Counted from the stretch's first letter, positions 45,149 to 53,918 are shown. The stretch is 64,000 bases of DNA from JAIBJN01 sp963775625 (GCA_963775625.1 CAVZJM010000006.1:200136-264135); one strand, 5' to 3'. The notes: a model not told the origin generated them from the sequence alone. A program made the numbers and translations.

Positions 45149-45574
45149 CTAGCTCGCCTCCATCCAGGGGCCGACCCCGCCGACGCGCTCGGGCGTGATG
45201 CGCAGACGGAAGCCCGGCGGGGGATCGGGCATCGGCGGGAACGTCACGTCGGGCCCCAGGTACGTGCGCGCGAGGTGCTGCAGGAGCTCCGGCGCTCCCC
45301 CCTCCGCGATCGCGGCGCGACCGTGGACGACCAGGTACTCGCGCAGGCCGAACGCGTTCGTCTCCGGCGTCTCGACGGAGACCGCCACGCGCGGATCCCT
45401 CCGGATGTTCCGCAGCTTCTGCTGCTCGCGCAGATGGGCGGAGACGATGGCATCGCCCTCGAGGCCGACCCAGACGATCGAGACCTGCGGGCTGCCGTCG
45501 GGGTTGAGCGTGACGAGGTGGGCGAGCCCGTCGGACTCGAGCACCGCCCGTGCGCTCTCCGGGAGGACGCTCAT
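45149..45574 (-). CDS. PPOX-class (pyridoxamine 5'-phosphate oxidase-like) flavin/F420 protein
   Basis: 141 aa split-barrel fold: LAHLVTLNPDGSPQVSIVWV, SAHLREQQKLRNIRRDPRVAVSV and YLVVHGRA. This pattern is typical of actinobacterial F420-dependent or F420-binding reductases, although cofactor choice cannot be proven here. The ATG overlaps the ftcD stop by 4 bases, making a two-gene unit. The physiological substrate is unknown. Confidence 0.82.
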   Translation of the reverse strand: MSVLPESARAVLESDGLAHLVTLNPDGSPQVSIVWVGLEGDAIVSAHLREQQKLRNIRRDPRVAVSVETPETNAFGLREYLVVHGRAAIAEGGAPELLQHLARTYLGPDVTFPPMPDPPPGFRLRITPERVGGVGPWMEAS

Positions 45575-46473
45575 GCCCCGCTCACTCTATCCTCGAGCAG
45601 GCGGAGCTCCAGCACCCGCGACGGATCGAACCCCTCGATCCTGAGCAGCTCGCCGGCCGCCTCGACCGCGGGCCCGGCGGACATGAGCCCGACCAGCTCG
45701 GAGCCGGCGACCTCGATCCCGCGCGCCTCGGCCTCGGCGGCGATCCGACCCACGATCTGGTACAGCGGCGAGGCCCGCCAGTCGGTGACGTTCATGCTCA
45801 CCTGCACGAGGCCGGCGCGCGGCAGGTCGAGGCCGAGCGCGCGGACGCCCGGAAAGCCGCCGTCCCGCTCCCGCACCAGGCCGGCGATCTCACGGGCGGC
45901 GTCGACGTCGTCGGACCGGAGGTTGACGTTGAAGGCGACGAGAGGGCCGCGAACGCCCACCAGCACGCCTCCTGCCGTGGCGTGGAGCCGGTCGGGGCCG
46001 CGGTCGGGTCGCAGCTCGCCGGCCTCGATGCGCCGCTGGAGCCCCTCCGGCCCGCCGCGCCGGAAGAACGCCGGCTCGCGCCGATCATCGGTGAGGCGGC
46101 CGTAAAAGAAGACGGGAAGCCCCAGCTCGGAGCCCACGCGGTCTGCGAGGGCAAGCGCCGCGGCGCGCGCCGCAGGCTCGGCGTCGGCCTCGAGCGGGAC
46201 GAGCGGGACGACGTCGGCCGCGCCGACGCGCGGGTGCGCCCCCTGGTGCTCCCGGAGGTCGATCCGCTGGGCGGCAGCGGCGATGCCGGCCAACAGCGTC
46301 TCGACGAGCTCCTCCCCGCTCCCCACCAGCGTGAAGACCGAGCGATGGTGGTCCCAGTCGGCATGCACGTCCAGGAGCCGCGCCGGCGCCGAGAAGGCGT
46401 CGCGGAGCGCCCGAAGAGTGGCCTCGTCGCGCCCTTCGGAGACGTTCGGGACGGATTCGAGCGGCAACGGCAT
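45571..46473 (-). CDS. ftcD: Glutamate formimidoyltransferase
   Basis: Transfers the formimino group from formiminoglutamate to tetrahydrofolate, completing the histidine route begun by HutH, HutU and HutI. 300 aa with N-terminal ESVPNVSEGRD, DVHADWDHHRSVFTLVG, REHQGAHPRVGAADVVPLVP and the C-terminal FNVNLRSDD. It lacks a fused cyclodeaminase domain. It is a separate unit from hutHUI but lies just upstream of it. Confidence 0.93.
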   Translation of the reverse strand: MPLPLESVPNVSEGRDEATLRALRDAFSAPARLLDVHADWDHHRSVFTLVGSGEELVETLLAGIAAAAQRIDLREHQGAHPRVGAADVVPLVPLEADAEPAARAAALALADRVGSELGLPVFFYGRLTDDRREPAFFRRGGPEGLQRRIEAGELRPDRGPDRLHATAGGVLVGVRGPLVAFNVNLRSDDVDAAREIAGLVRERDGGFPGVRALGLDLPRAGLVQVSMNVTDWRASPLYQIVGRIAAEAEARGIEVAGSELVGLMSAGPAVEAAGELLRIEGFDPSRVLELRLLEDRVSGA

Positions 46474-46520
46474 CGCTGGAGCTTACGAAAGCGCCGGGCG
46501 GGAGTCGGGATGGCCAGGAC

Positions 46521-46526
46521 TACACT
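46521..46526 (+). promoter_or_regulatory. -10 box TACACT for the first ABC exporter gene
   Basis: TACACT on the plus strand, 17 bases before the GTG at 46544 (5 before an in-frame TTG at 46532). On the other strand TAAGCT lies before ftcD, so the 70-base gap is a divergent promoter region. Confidence 0.5.
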
Positions 46527-46543
46527 CGACGTTGGGATCTCTG

Positions 46544-48322
46544 GTGGCGGAAGCGCACCCCAACCTGCGCACGTTCGTGCGCCTGCTCGGCTTTCTGCGG
46601 CCGTATCGGTGGTCGCTTGCCGTGTCGATCGTGCTGGCCATCGCCTCCCAGGCCGCGGCGGTCGCGATCGCCTTTCTCACCGGCGACGCGCTTCAGAGCG
46701 CCGTGGAGGCGCAGAGCCGCGACCAGCTCTGGACGCTCGCGCTGGCCATCCTCCTCGTCGGCGCCGCCCGGGCCGTCTTCATGGCGGGCCGACGATTGAT
46801 CTCGGGCCGGCAGGCGCTCGCCGTCGAGTACGACATGCGCGACGGCATCTACGCGAAGCTCCTCCGGCTTTCGTTCGGCTTCTACGACCGCCATCAGACC
46901 GGCCAGCTGATGTCGAGGGCGACGGTCGACCTGCAGTCCGTCCGCTTCTTCCTCGGCTACGGGCTCATCTTCTTCTTCCAGCACGTGCTCACGATCGTCG
47001 GAGTCACGATCGTCCTCTTCATCGTCGACTGGAGGCTCGCTCTCGCCGCGATGGCGTTCACGCCGCTCCTCGTCTTCCTCGCCTACCGCTACTCGCAGGT
47101 CTCGCACCCGATCCTCCGCGACGTGCAGCAGAAGATGGCCGACGTCGCCACCGTGGCAGAAGAGAGCATCGTCGGCGTCCACGTCGTCAAGTCGTTCGCC
47201 CAGGAGGACAACGAGGCCGCGAAGTTCGGAGAGAGGACCGAGAGCGTCTTCCGGCGCTCGATCGACGCGAACCGCCAGAGGGCGATCTACGTCCCGCTCC
47301 TCTCCTTCCTGCCGCTCATCGCGCAGGCGACGGTGCTGCTCTACGGCGGGCGGATGGTGGCGAGCGGGGAGCTCGCGCTCAACTCGTTCTTCGCCTTCAA
47401 CGTGCTCGTGCTGATGCTGGTCATGCCCCTCAGGATGCTCGGCATGTGGATCGGGCAGGCGCAGCGCGCGACAGCCTCGGGCGAGCGGATCTTCGAGGTG
47501 ATCGACGAGGTCGAGGACGTCAAGGACGCACCCGCCGCGCGCGAGCTCCCGGCCGGCGAGGGTCGGATCGCCTTCGAGGGCGCCGCCTTCGGCTATGCCC
47601 CCGGACGCCCCGTCCTCGAGGAGGTCGATCTCGAGATCGAGCCCGGGCGCACGATCGCGCTCATCGGCCAGACCGGGTCCGGCAAGACCACGCTCGCATC
47701 GCTCGTCCCGCGTTTCTACGACGTGACGGGGGGCCGGGTGACCATCGACGGCGCCGACGTCCGCGACGTGAAGCTCGCGTCCCTCCGCCGCGCGATCGGG
47801 ATCGTCGCCCAGGATCCATTCCTCTTCTCCGCGACCGTCCGGGAGAACATCGCCTTCGGCGCTCCGGACGCGACGGACGCCGACGTGCTTCGAGCCGCCC
47901 GCCTGGCACAGGCGCACGACTTCATCGAGGAGCTGCCGGACGGGTACGAGACGACGATCGGCGAACGCGGGATCACCCTGTCAGGAGGCCAGCGGCAGCG
48001 GATCGCCATCGCCCGCGCGCTCATCCTCGACCCGCGCATCCTCATCCTCGACGACGCGACCGCGTCCGTCGACGCCACGACCGAGGCTCGCATTCGCCTC
48101 GGGCTGCGCGAGGCGATGAAAGGCCGGACGACGCTGATCGTCGCGCACCGGCTCTCGACGATCGCGCTTGCCGACGAGCTCGTCGTGCTCGACCGCGGCC
48201 GCATCGTCGCGCGCGGGACGCAGGCAGAGCTCCTGGAGAGAAGCCCGGTGTTCAGGGAGATCTACGAGCACGGCCTGCTCGAGCGGGAGTTCGCGGAGCG
48301 TGTGGAGGCGGCAGGGGCATGA
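46544..48322 (+). CDS. ABC exporter half-transporter with Asp in place of the Walker B Glu
   Basis: 592 aa: six-helix exporter domain (about 15-320) and ATPase domain (about 345-590). Walker A GQTGSGKTT, Q-loop IVAQDPFLFSATV, signature LSGGQRQR, Walker B ILILDDATASVD, switch His in VAHRLST. The catalytic Glu after Walker B is Asp. Together with the partner at 48468 this makes the classical asymmetric heterodimer: this subunit supplies the good signature and the poor Walker B. The GTG at 46544 is favoured; TTG 46532 is possible. The exported substrate is unknown. Confidence 0.9.
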   Translation: MAEAHPNLRTFVRLLGFLRPYRWSLAVSIVLAIASQAAAVAIAFLTGDALQSAVEAQSRDQLWTLALAILLVGAARAVFMAGRRLISGRQALAVEYDMRDGIYAKLLRLSFGFYDRHQTGQLMSRATVDLQSVRFFLGYGLIFFFQHVLTIVGVTIVLFIVDWRLALAAMAFTPLLVFLAYRYSQVSHPILRDVQQKMADVATVAEESIVGVHVVKSFAQEDNEAAKFGERTESVFRRSIDANRQRAIYVPLLSFLPLIAQATVLLYGGRMVASGELALNSFFAFNVLVLMLVMPLRMLGMWIGQAQRATASGERIFEVIDEVEDVKDAPAARELPAGEGRIAFEGAAFGYAPGRPVLEEVDLEIEPGRTIALIGQTGSGKTTLASLVPRFYDVTGGRVTIDGADVRDVKLASLRRAIGIVAQDPFLFSATVRENIAFGAPDATDADVLRAARLAQAHDFIEELPDGYETTIGERGITLSGGQRQRIAIARALILDPRILILDDATASVDATTEARIRLGLREAMKGRTTLIVAHRLSTIALADELVVLDRGRIVARGTQAELLERSPVFREIYEHGLLEREFAERVEAAGA

Positions 48323-48348
48323 TGCCTCGGCACGAATTCGGCGCAGTC

Positions 48349-48415
48349 CCGTTTCCCACACGCGCGCATTTCCGCGCTAGGCTCGAGGCCATCGGGCTGG
48401 GGAGGTGGGGCTCCC
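48349..48415 (+). repeat. Dispersed intergenic repeat, copy 3
   Basis: Shares CCGT-TCCCAC, CATTTCCGCG and TAGGCTCGA (box 48378-48383) with copy 1, then G-runs GGG, GGGG, GG, GGGG and GGGGCTCCC. It lies between the two ABC genes; its box points to the second one, 85 bases downstream. Confidence 0.7.
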
Positions 48416-48467
48416 TCTTCCCGGGCGCGTGTAACCCTCAGGAGAGCTCGAGCGGCCGCGACGGGCG

Positions 48468-50279
48468 GTGGCGATCGTGAAGGTCTGGCAGGCCGGATCG
48501 CACCTCACGATGCAGCGCGGCGCCGACGTGAACGACTGGTCGTGGGCGCAGACCGTCCGGAGAGTCTCGACGCTCGCGCGCCTGACTGTCCGGTACCGCG
48601 GCCGGACGTTGCTTGCCGTGGCCTCGCTCGTCGTTGCGACGCTGACGGCGCTCGCCCCACCTCTCCTGGCGAAGCTCGCCATCGACGACGGCATCACCGG
48701 AGGCGACCTCGAGGCGCTCACGTTCTTCGCCATCCTCTTCGTGGTCGCCGGCCTGGCCAACCTGCTCGCGAGCATGGCGCAGACCTACTTCACGGGCTGG
48801 ACGGGGGAGCGCATCCTGGCCGACCTGCGCAACAAGCTCTTCCGCCACCTGCAGCGGCTCTCGCTGGGCTACTACGAGCGCAACCGCGCCGGCGTCGTCA
48901 TCAGCCGCCTGACGAACGATGTCGAAGCGCTCGATCAGCTCGTCACCGACGGGGTCTCGAGCCTCTTCCAGAACACGCTCCTCCTCGTGGGCACGGCGGT
49001 CATCCTCTTCGTGCTCGACTGGCGCCTCGCCCTGGCCGCCCTCGCGGTCTTCCCGCTCATGGCGATCGCCACGAGCCTCTTCCGCCGACGGTCCTCGCGG
49101 GCCTACCGGGCCGTGCGGGAGCGGCTCGGCCTCGTCACGGCGACGCTCGCCGAGGACATCGCGGGCATGCGCGTCGTCCAGTCGTTCACGCGCGAGCAGG
49201 CCAACCAGCGCCAGTTCCGCTCCGTGAACAACCGCTATCGCGACTCGAACCAGGAGACCGTCGTCCTCAACGGGCTCTACTTCCCCTTCGTCGATTTCCT
49301 GGCGGCGGTAGCGACGGCGACCGTGCTCGGCTTCGGCGGCTGGCTCACCCTCGAGGGCCAGGTGACCGTCGGCACGCTGTTCGCTTTCCTCCTCTACCTC
49401 TCGAACTTCTTCGACCCGGTCCAGCAGCTCTCGCAGCTCTACAACACGTTCCTGTCAGCCGTCGCGGCCCTCGACAAGATCATGGACGTGATGGACGAGG
49501 AGCCCGAGATCGTGGACCCGCAGGGCGCCGAGCCACTGCCGCCGATCGACGGCCACGTCCGCTTCGACGGAGTCCGCTTCGGCTACGGCTCGGGGCCGGA
49601 GATCCTGCACGGCATCGACCTCGACGTTCCGGCCGGGACCACGGTCGCGCTCGTCGGACACACGGGCGCGGGCAAGTCCACGATCGCGAAGCTGCTCGCC
49701 CGCTTCTACGACCCGCGCGAGGGGTCGATCACGATCGACGCGCACGATCTGAGGGACGTGACGCAGGAGAGTCTCCGGCGCCAGCTGGGAATCGTGCCGC
49801 AGGAGGGCTTTCTCTTCGCGGGGACCGTCCGCGAGAACATCGCCTTCGGACGCCCGGACGCGTCCGGCGAGGACGTTGCCGCGGCGGCGCGCGCCGTCGG
49901 AGCCGAGGACTTCATCCTCGAGCTCGAGAACGGCTACGACACCGAGGTCGCCGAGCGCGGCAGCCGGCTCTCGCTCGGGCAGCGGCAGCTCGTCGCGTTC
50001 GCCCGGGCGCTCCTGGCCGACCCGCGCATCCTCATCCTGGACGAGGCGACATCGAGCGTCGACATCGGGACGGAGCGGCGGATCGAGCTGGGCCTGCGCC
50101 GGCTGCTCTCAGGCCGGACGGCGTTCATCATCGCCCATCGCCTCTCGACCATCCGTCGCGCCGACCTGATCGTCGTCCTCGAGCACGGTGAGATCGTCGA
50201 GCAGGGGACTCATGCCGAGCTCGTCGCCCTCGACGGCCGCTATCGGTCGCTGTACGGCGACTGGGCCGCCGCCGCATAG
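48468..50279 (+). CDS. ABC exporter half-transporter, partner with altered signature
   Basis: 603 aa. Exporter domain (about 35-340) and ATPase domain (about 365-600): Walker A GHTGAGKST, Q-loop IVPQEGFLFAGTV, signature RLSLGQRQL (LSGGQ becomes LSLGQ), intact Walker B ILILDEATSSVD, His in IAHRLST. It pairs with the protein encoded at 46544, each subunit damaged in a complementary motif. The GTG start at 48468 is used. Family members export drugs or lipids. Confidence 0.9.
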   Translation: MAIVKVWQAGSHLTMQRGADVNDWSWAQTVRRVSTLARLTVRYRGRTLLAVASLVVATLTALAPPLLAKLAIDDGITGGDLEALTFFAILFVVAGLANLLASMAQTYFTGWTGERILADLRNKLFRHLQRLSLGYYERNRAGVVISRLTNDVEALDQLVTDGVSSLFQNTLLLVGTAVILFVLDWRLALAALAVFPLMAIATSLFRRRSSRAYRAVRERLGLVTATLAEDIAGMRVVQSFTREQANQRQFRSVNNRYRDSNQETVVLNGLYFPFVDFLAAVATATVLGFGGWLTLEGQVTVGTLFAFLLYLSNFFDPVQQLSQLYNTFLSAVAALDKIMDVMDEEPEIVDPQGAEPLPPIDGHVRFDGVRFGYGSGPEILHGIDLDVPAGTTVALVGHTGAGKSTIAKLLARFYDPREGSITIDAHDLRDVTQESLRRQLGIVPQEGFLFAGTVRENIAFGRPDASGEDVAAAARAVGAEDFILELENGYDTEVAERGSRLSLGQRQLVAFARALLADPRILILDEATSSVDIGTERRIELGLRRLLSGRTAFIIAHRLSTIRRADLIVVLEHGEIVEQGTHAELVALDGRYRSLYGDWAAAA

Positions 50280-50317
50280 CCTGGCCTCCAACCGGTTCGT
50301 CCCGTAAGCTGCCGCGC

Positions 50318-51019
50318 GTGAATCCCCTGAGCGGCGTGTTCGGCGAGGCGTGGCAACTCTACAAGACGCACTGGCGCCACTTCTTCTCCATCGCGGTCAT
50401 CGTGTTCGTGATCCTCGCCGCGGTCGGGATTCTGCTCACCTGGCTCCTCGGCTGGCTCGGGGTCGTGATCAGCGCGTTCATCAGCATCGCCGGCACCTTC
50501 TGGCTGCAGGGAGCCCTGATCCAGGCGGTCAGCGACGTTCGGGACGGCCGCGCCGACCTGTCGGTGTCGGAGACCTTCAACCGGGTCTCTCCGAAGCTCG
50601 GCAAGATCGTCGTCACCGGAATCCTTCTGGGTATCGCGATCGCCATCGGGCTCGCGCTGCTGATCGCTCCCGGCCTTTACCTGCTGACGATCTGGATCGC
50701 GGTGATCCCAGCGATCGTCCTCGAGGACCGCGGCATCGGCGAGTCCTTCGGGCGGAGTCGCGATCTCGTCCGCGGGAGCGGGTGGAACGTCTTCGGCGTG
50801 ATCGTGCTGACCTTCCTCATCCTCATCGGGGTCGGCATCGTCGTCGGCATCGCCCTCTCGCCGCTTGCGGACTGGCTCGCGAGCCTCATCCAGCAGTTCG
50901 TCTCTACGACGATTGTGACGCCGTTCGTCGCCACGATCTGGACGCTCGTCTACTACCGACTCAAGGCGCGCGAGGACGAGGCGACCGCGCCGGCTCCGGC
51001 AGTCGAGCCGGCGACGTAG
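50318..51019 (+). CDS. Multi-pass membrane protein
   Basis: 233 aa with about five or six hydrophobic segments and the pattern FGEAWQLYKTHW at the start, typical of the GlpQ-membrane-domain/YciC-like family (for example GIGESFGRSRDLVRGSGWNVF in the middle). Pro/Ala-rich tail. A TAAGCT box lies 7 bases before the GTG start. The function is unknown; it follows the exporter pair by 38 bases. Confidence 0.7.
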   Translation: MNPLSGVFGEAWQLYKTHWRHFFSIAVIVFVILAAVGILLTWLLGWLGVVISAFISIAGTFWLQGALIQAVSDVRDGRADLSVSETFNRVSPKLGKIVVTGILLGIAIAIGLALLIAPGLYLLTIWIAVIPAIVLEDRGIGESFGRSRDLVRGSGWNVFGVIVLTFLILIGVGIVVGIALSPLADWLASLIQQFVSTTIVTPFVATIWTLVYYRLKAREDEATAPAPAVEPAT

Positions 51020-51038
51020 TCGCCCGGCCCGGCCGGTG

Positions 51039-51044
51039 TAGGCT
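51039..51044 (+). promoter_or_regulatory. -10 box TAGGCT for the HD-domain gene
   Basis: TAGGCT on the plus strand with 9 bases to the ATG at 51054. Confidence 0.55.
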
Positions 51045-51053
51045 CCGGGCGGG

Positions 51054-51935
51054 ATGACGGAGCTCGACCCGACGACCGAGGAGCGCATCGACGACCCCGT
51101 CGCCGAGGAGGCTGAGCGCGAGACCCTCCTGACCCCGGCGCAGGCGATCGAGCGCATGCGGATCAAGGTGCCGCCGCGCGCCAACAAGAAGCTTCGCGTC
51201 CTCGTCGAGCGGGTGAACGGCGATGCCCAGCTCAAAGGCTGGTGGCACGTCGCCAACGTGAACGCGGTCAAGCGCCTCGAGATCAACGACCACTCCTGGG
51301 TGCACATCCAGATCGTCGCCAACATCGCGCTCAAGCTCCTGCGCCAGCTCGCGAAGCACGACGTCGAGCCGGGCGTCGTCCGCGACTACGGCATGAGCCA
51401 GGACGACGCCGAGGTCGTCGTCGCCCTCGGCGCGTTCCTCCACTGCATCGGGATGGCGGTGCACCGGGACGGCCACGAGGACTGGAGCCTCTTCCTCGCC
51501 GAGCCGAAGATTCGCGAGCTCCTCGACGGCCTCTACGAGGAGCCGGAGGTGACCGTCATCGCCTCCGAGGTGCTCCAGGCGATCACGAGCCATCGCCAGG
51601 ACGGGAGACCGTTGACCCTCGAGGCGGGGATCGTCCGCGTCGCCGACGCGCTCGACATGGCCGAGGGCCGCTCGCGCATCCCGTTCCAGCACGGCCGCGT
51701 CTCCATCCACTCGCTCTCCGCGGCCGCGATCGAGGGCATCGAGATCAAGGACGGCCAGACGGCGCCCGTCCTGATCGAGATCACGATGAACAACTCCTCG
51801 GGTATCTACCAGGTCGACGAGCTCCTGAAGGCGAAGCTCCGCGGCTCGGGCCTGGAGCCCTACGTCGAGGTCGTCGCCCACATCGACACCGAGGCCGAGA
51901 AGAGCCTGATCCCGCTCTACACGCTGGAGCTCTGA
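51054..51935 (+). CDS. HD-superfamily phosphohydrolase-like protein with HD changed to HC
   Basis: 293 aa, resembling the COG1418-type HD proteins common in archaea and some bacteria. First His in DHSWVHIQIVANIALKLL; the doublet region reads ALGAFLHCIGMAVHRDGHEDWS, where the family has LHDIG; later SHRQDGRPLTLEAGIVRVAD and DALDMAEGRSRIPF. The doublet Asp is Cys, so metal chemistry may be changed or lost, while the C-terminal half is strongly conserved. Cellular role unknown; single gene before tRNA-Gln. Confidence 0.82.
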   Translation: MTELDPTTEERIDDPVAEEAERETLLTPAQAIERMRIKVPPRANKKLRVLVERVNGDAQLKGWWHVANVNAVKRLEINDHSWVHIQIVANIALKLLRQLAKHDVEPGVVRDYGMSQDDAEVVVALGAFLHCIGMAVHRDGHEDWSLFLAEPKIRELLDGLYEEPEVTVIASEVLQAITSHRQDGRPLTLEAGIVRVADALDMAEGRSRIPFQHGRVSIHSLSAAAIEGIEIKDGQTAPVLIEITMNNSSGIYQVDELLKAKLRGSGLEPYVEVVAHIDTEAEKSLIPLYTLEL

Positions 51936-51946
51936 CCAGGGGCGGC

Positions 51947-51952
51947 TACAAT
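51947..51952 (+). promoter_or_regulatory. -10 box TACAAT for tRNA-Gln
   Basis: TACAAT ends 12 bases before the mature tRNA 5' end. Confidence 0.6.
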
Positions 51953-51964
51953 GCGCGCTGCCGT

Positions 51965-52035
51965 TGCGGGGTCGTCTAACGGTAGGACGCCCGGCTCTGG
52001 ACCGGGTAGTCTAGGTTCGAATCCTAGCCCCGCAG
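51965..52035 (+). tRNA. tRNA-Gln (anticodon CUG)
   Basis: Complete cloverleaf: acceptor TGCGGGG/CCCCGCA with discriminator G, D-arm with GGTAGGA, anticodon stem CCCGG/CCGGG with loop CTCTGGA (anticodon CTG), and T-arm ending GGTTCGAATCC. CCA is not encoded. A strong terminator follows. Confidence 0.96.
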
Positions 52036-52043
52036 CCTGAGAG

Positions 52044-52068
52044 AAACCCCCGCAAGCGCGGGGGTTTT
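52044..52068 (+). terminator. Rho-independent terminator after tRNA-Gln
   Basis: ACCCCCGC-AAGC-GCGGGGGT stem-loop followed by TTT, flanked by a further CCTGAGA/TCTCAGG pairing (52036-52079). The remaining gap up to the acetyltransferase shows no gene. Confidence 0.85.
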
Positions 52069-52236
52069 CTGTCTCAGGCGAGAAACGGCGGCGGCCGAGA
52101 ATCGGACCGTCTTGCTAACCGTCGTCTCCGAGCACGAGCGCGATCGTCCGTTTCCCCCGCTCCGTCTCGGCTCGGAGATCCTCGCGACGGAGTCGACAAG
52201 GATGAGCGCACGGCTGACCCTCACTCAGCCATCTAC

Positions 52237-52267
52237 TTGACGGGGCATGGTCCCTTGCGCCTATCGT
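52237..52267 (+). promoter_or_regulatory. Promoter of the acetyltransferase gene
   Basis: TTGACG (52237-52242), 19-base spacer, TATCGT (52262-52267), then 6 bases to the GTG at 52274. It supports that start and a leaderless mRNA. Confidence 0.55.
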
Positions 52268-52273
52268 TTGGCG

Positions 52274-52732
52274 GTGACGTGGCTTCCGAGAGGATTCGCC
52301 CATCCCGAGCGCGTTGATCTTCCGACCGGCCATCACCTACGCCCGATAAGGGAAGCCGACGTCGACATCGACTACCCCGCCGTCATGGGCTCGCGTGAGC
52401 GGCTGTGGGCGAGGTACGGCACGGCGTGGGGCTGGCCGCCGGCCACCATGACCTACGAGGCGGACAAGGAAGACCTAGCCCGACACGAGGCGGAGATCGC
52501 GGCTCAGGAGACGTTCAACTACGCCGTGCTCAACGAGCAGGAGACCGAGCTGCTCGGCTGCGTTTACATCGACCCTGCCGACGAGAAGTCCCCGCCGGGA
52601 AGCGACGCCGTCTCGTCCTGGTGGCTGATCGACCAGGCGATCGGCACCGATCTGGAAGGTACGCTCGACGACTTCGTGCCGCGGTGGCTGACCGAGACCT
52701 GGGGGTTCGGGTCGGTCCACTACCACCCGTGA
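52274..52732 (+). CDS. GNAT-like acetyltransferase
   Basis: 152 aa from the GTG at 52274. N-terminal HLRPIREADVDIDYPAVMGS, then FNYAVLNEQETELLGCVYIDP and VSSWWLIDQ follow the strand order of GNAT N-acetyltransferases, although the acetyl-CoA loop is weak. Product unknown. It is the first gene after tRNA-Gln, in a run of small accessory genes. Confidence 0.65.
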   Translation: MTWLPRGFAHPERVDLPTGHHLRPIREADVDIDYPAVMGSRERLWARYGTAWGWPPATMTYEADKEDLARHEAEIAAQETFNYAVLNEQETELLGCVYIDPADEKSPPGSDAVSSWWLIDQAIGTDLEGTLDDFVPRWLTETWGFGSVHYHP

Positions 52733-52755
52733 TCCCCTGACTTAAGAGAACGGGT

Positions 52756-53202
52756 TCAGGTGAGCGAAGATCGGCTGCGTTCGTAGGCGGAGATGAAGTC
52801 CTCGACCGACGTTCGCGCGATCGCCTTTCCGACAACGTCGAGCGGGACGTCCTCCAACCGGCGAAAGCGAACGCAGCTCTTGCCCATGTCGAGCTTCTTC
52901 CCCGCCGCCTGCCATCGTTCGCGGAACCACGAGGCGTCGTCCTCCGCGTAGATGCCCATCAGGTAGAGCGACATGTGCCGCTTCTGGCTCGCGAGCGCCG
53001 CCACTCCGAGCGGCTCGCCGTTGTAGGTGACCGGATACCGCTCGAGCGGGACGTAGTACCCGATCATCCCGTACTGCATGCCCTCCTGGAAGCCGGCCGG
53101 GAGGTTCTCGAGGATCACCGAGCGGACTACGGAGATGGCCTCATGGCGATCCTCCGGGAGCGCGGCGAGATAGCTTTTGACGGTCGAGGCGGTGCTCCGC
53201 AC
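52756..53202 (-). CDS. DUF1801 family protein
   Basis: 148 aa from the GTG at 53202 (an ATG at 53280 is also in frame). Pattern SYLAALPEDRHEAISVVRSVI, EGMQYGMIGYYVP, SQKRHMSLYLMGIY and CVRFRRLEDVPLDVVG fits the DUF1801/YdhG group, small proteins sometimes linked to metal or surfactin-like stress. Biochemical role unknown. It is convergent with the acetyltransferase. Confidence 0.75.
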   Translation of the reverse strand: MRSTASTVKSYLAALPEDRHEAISVVRSVILENLPAGFQEGMQYGMIGYYVPLERYPVTYNGEPLGVAALASQKRHMSLYLMGIYAEDDASWFRERWQAAGKKLDMGKSCVRFRRLEDVPLDVVGKAIARTSVEDFISAYERSRSSLT

Positions 53203-53304
53203 AAGCCGCGCGAGCGTACCCGAACCCGCGACCGGTGCGTCCTGGCGCGACGGTCGGGAAGCTGACACACTCGCGCCCACCAGGATGCGTAGGGAGGAGG
53301 GACG

Positions 53305-53519
53305 GTGAGGGAGCAGCTTTCAGGGTGGCCCACGTTCTCCGGGATCGTCTTCCTCCTGGTCGGGTCGGCGTCTTCAACGTCATCGGCGGGCTCGGCGCGC
53401 TCTTCCGGGACGAGGTCTTCGTGGCGGGAAGCGAGCTGCCGGCCTTCAGCCTGATCACGATCACGCTCTCCGTGGTCGTCATCTACGGGCTCCTCGTCCC
53501 CGACGACCGGGAGAGCTGA
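53305..53519 (+). pseudogene. Small DUF7144-like membrane protein, frameshifted
   Basis: A GTG at 53305 opens REQLSGWPTFSGIVFLLVG, and the continuing homology (GVFNVIGGLGALFRDEVF, then a second hydrophobic helix) is in another frame. Adding one base near 53361-53366 joins them into about 71 aa. The pattern resembles the first half of the DUF7144 protein encoded next. It is either a truncated paralogue with a true frameshift or a sequence error. Confidence 0.6.
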
Positions 53520-53523
53520 GCCC

Positions 53524-53916
53524 GTGGCGGCTGGGCCGCTCTCGAGCCCGCGCACCAGGACGGGCTGGATCGCCTTCGCCGGCGTCTACCTGGTCGTCGC
53601 GGGGTTGATGAACGCGATCTGGGGCCTCGCCGCGCTCAGCGACACCGAGGTCCTGCGCGAGCGAGCGCTGGCATGGTCGAACCTGACGACGTGGGGCTGG
53701 CTCTCGGTCGTGGTCGCCGCGGTCCAGCTTGCCGCAGGCGGGCTCGTGCTCGCGAGGAAGCTCGTCGGCCGCGTCCTGGCGATCGTGATCGCGCTGGGCG
53801 GGCTCTTCGTGAACTTCCTCTCCATCGGCGCCTACCCGCTCTGGTCGATCCTGGCGCTCGTCGCCAACGGCCTCGTCCTCTGGGCCGTGACCGTGTACGG
53901 GGACGCCTTCGAATGA
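53524..53916 (+). CDS. DUF7144 family membrane protein
   Basis: 130 aa with four hydrophobic helices; TGWIAFAGVYLVVAGLMNAIWG at the front and WSNLTTWGWLSVVVAAVQLAAG in the middle (each part of the typical DUF7144 repeat). Actinobacterial, function unknown. It follows the disrupted paralogue by 4 bases. Confidence 0.75.
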   Translation: MAAGPLSSPRTRTGWIAFAGVYLVVAGLMNAIWGLAALSDTEVLRERALAWSNLTTWGWLSVVVAAVQLAAGGLVLARKLVGRVLAIVIALGGLFVNFLSIGAYPLWSILALVANGLVLWAVTVYGDAFE

Positions 53917-53918
53917 GC

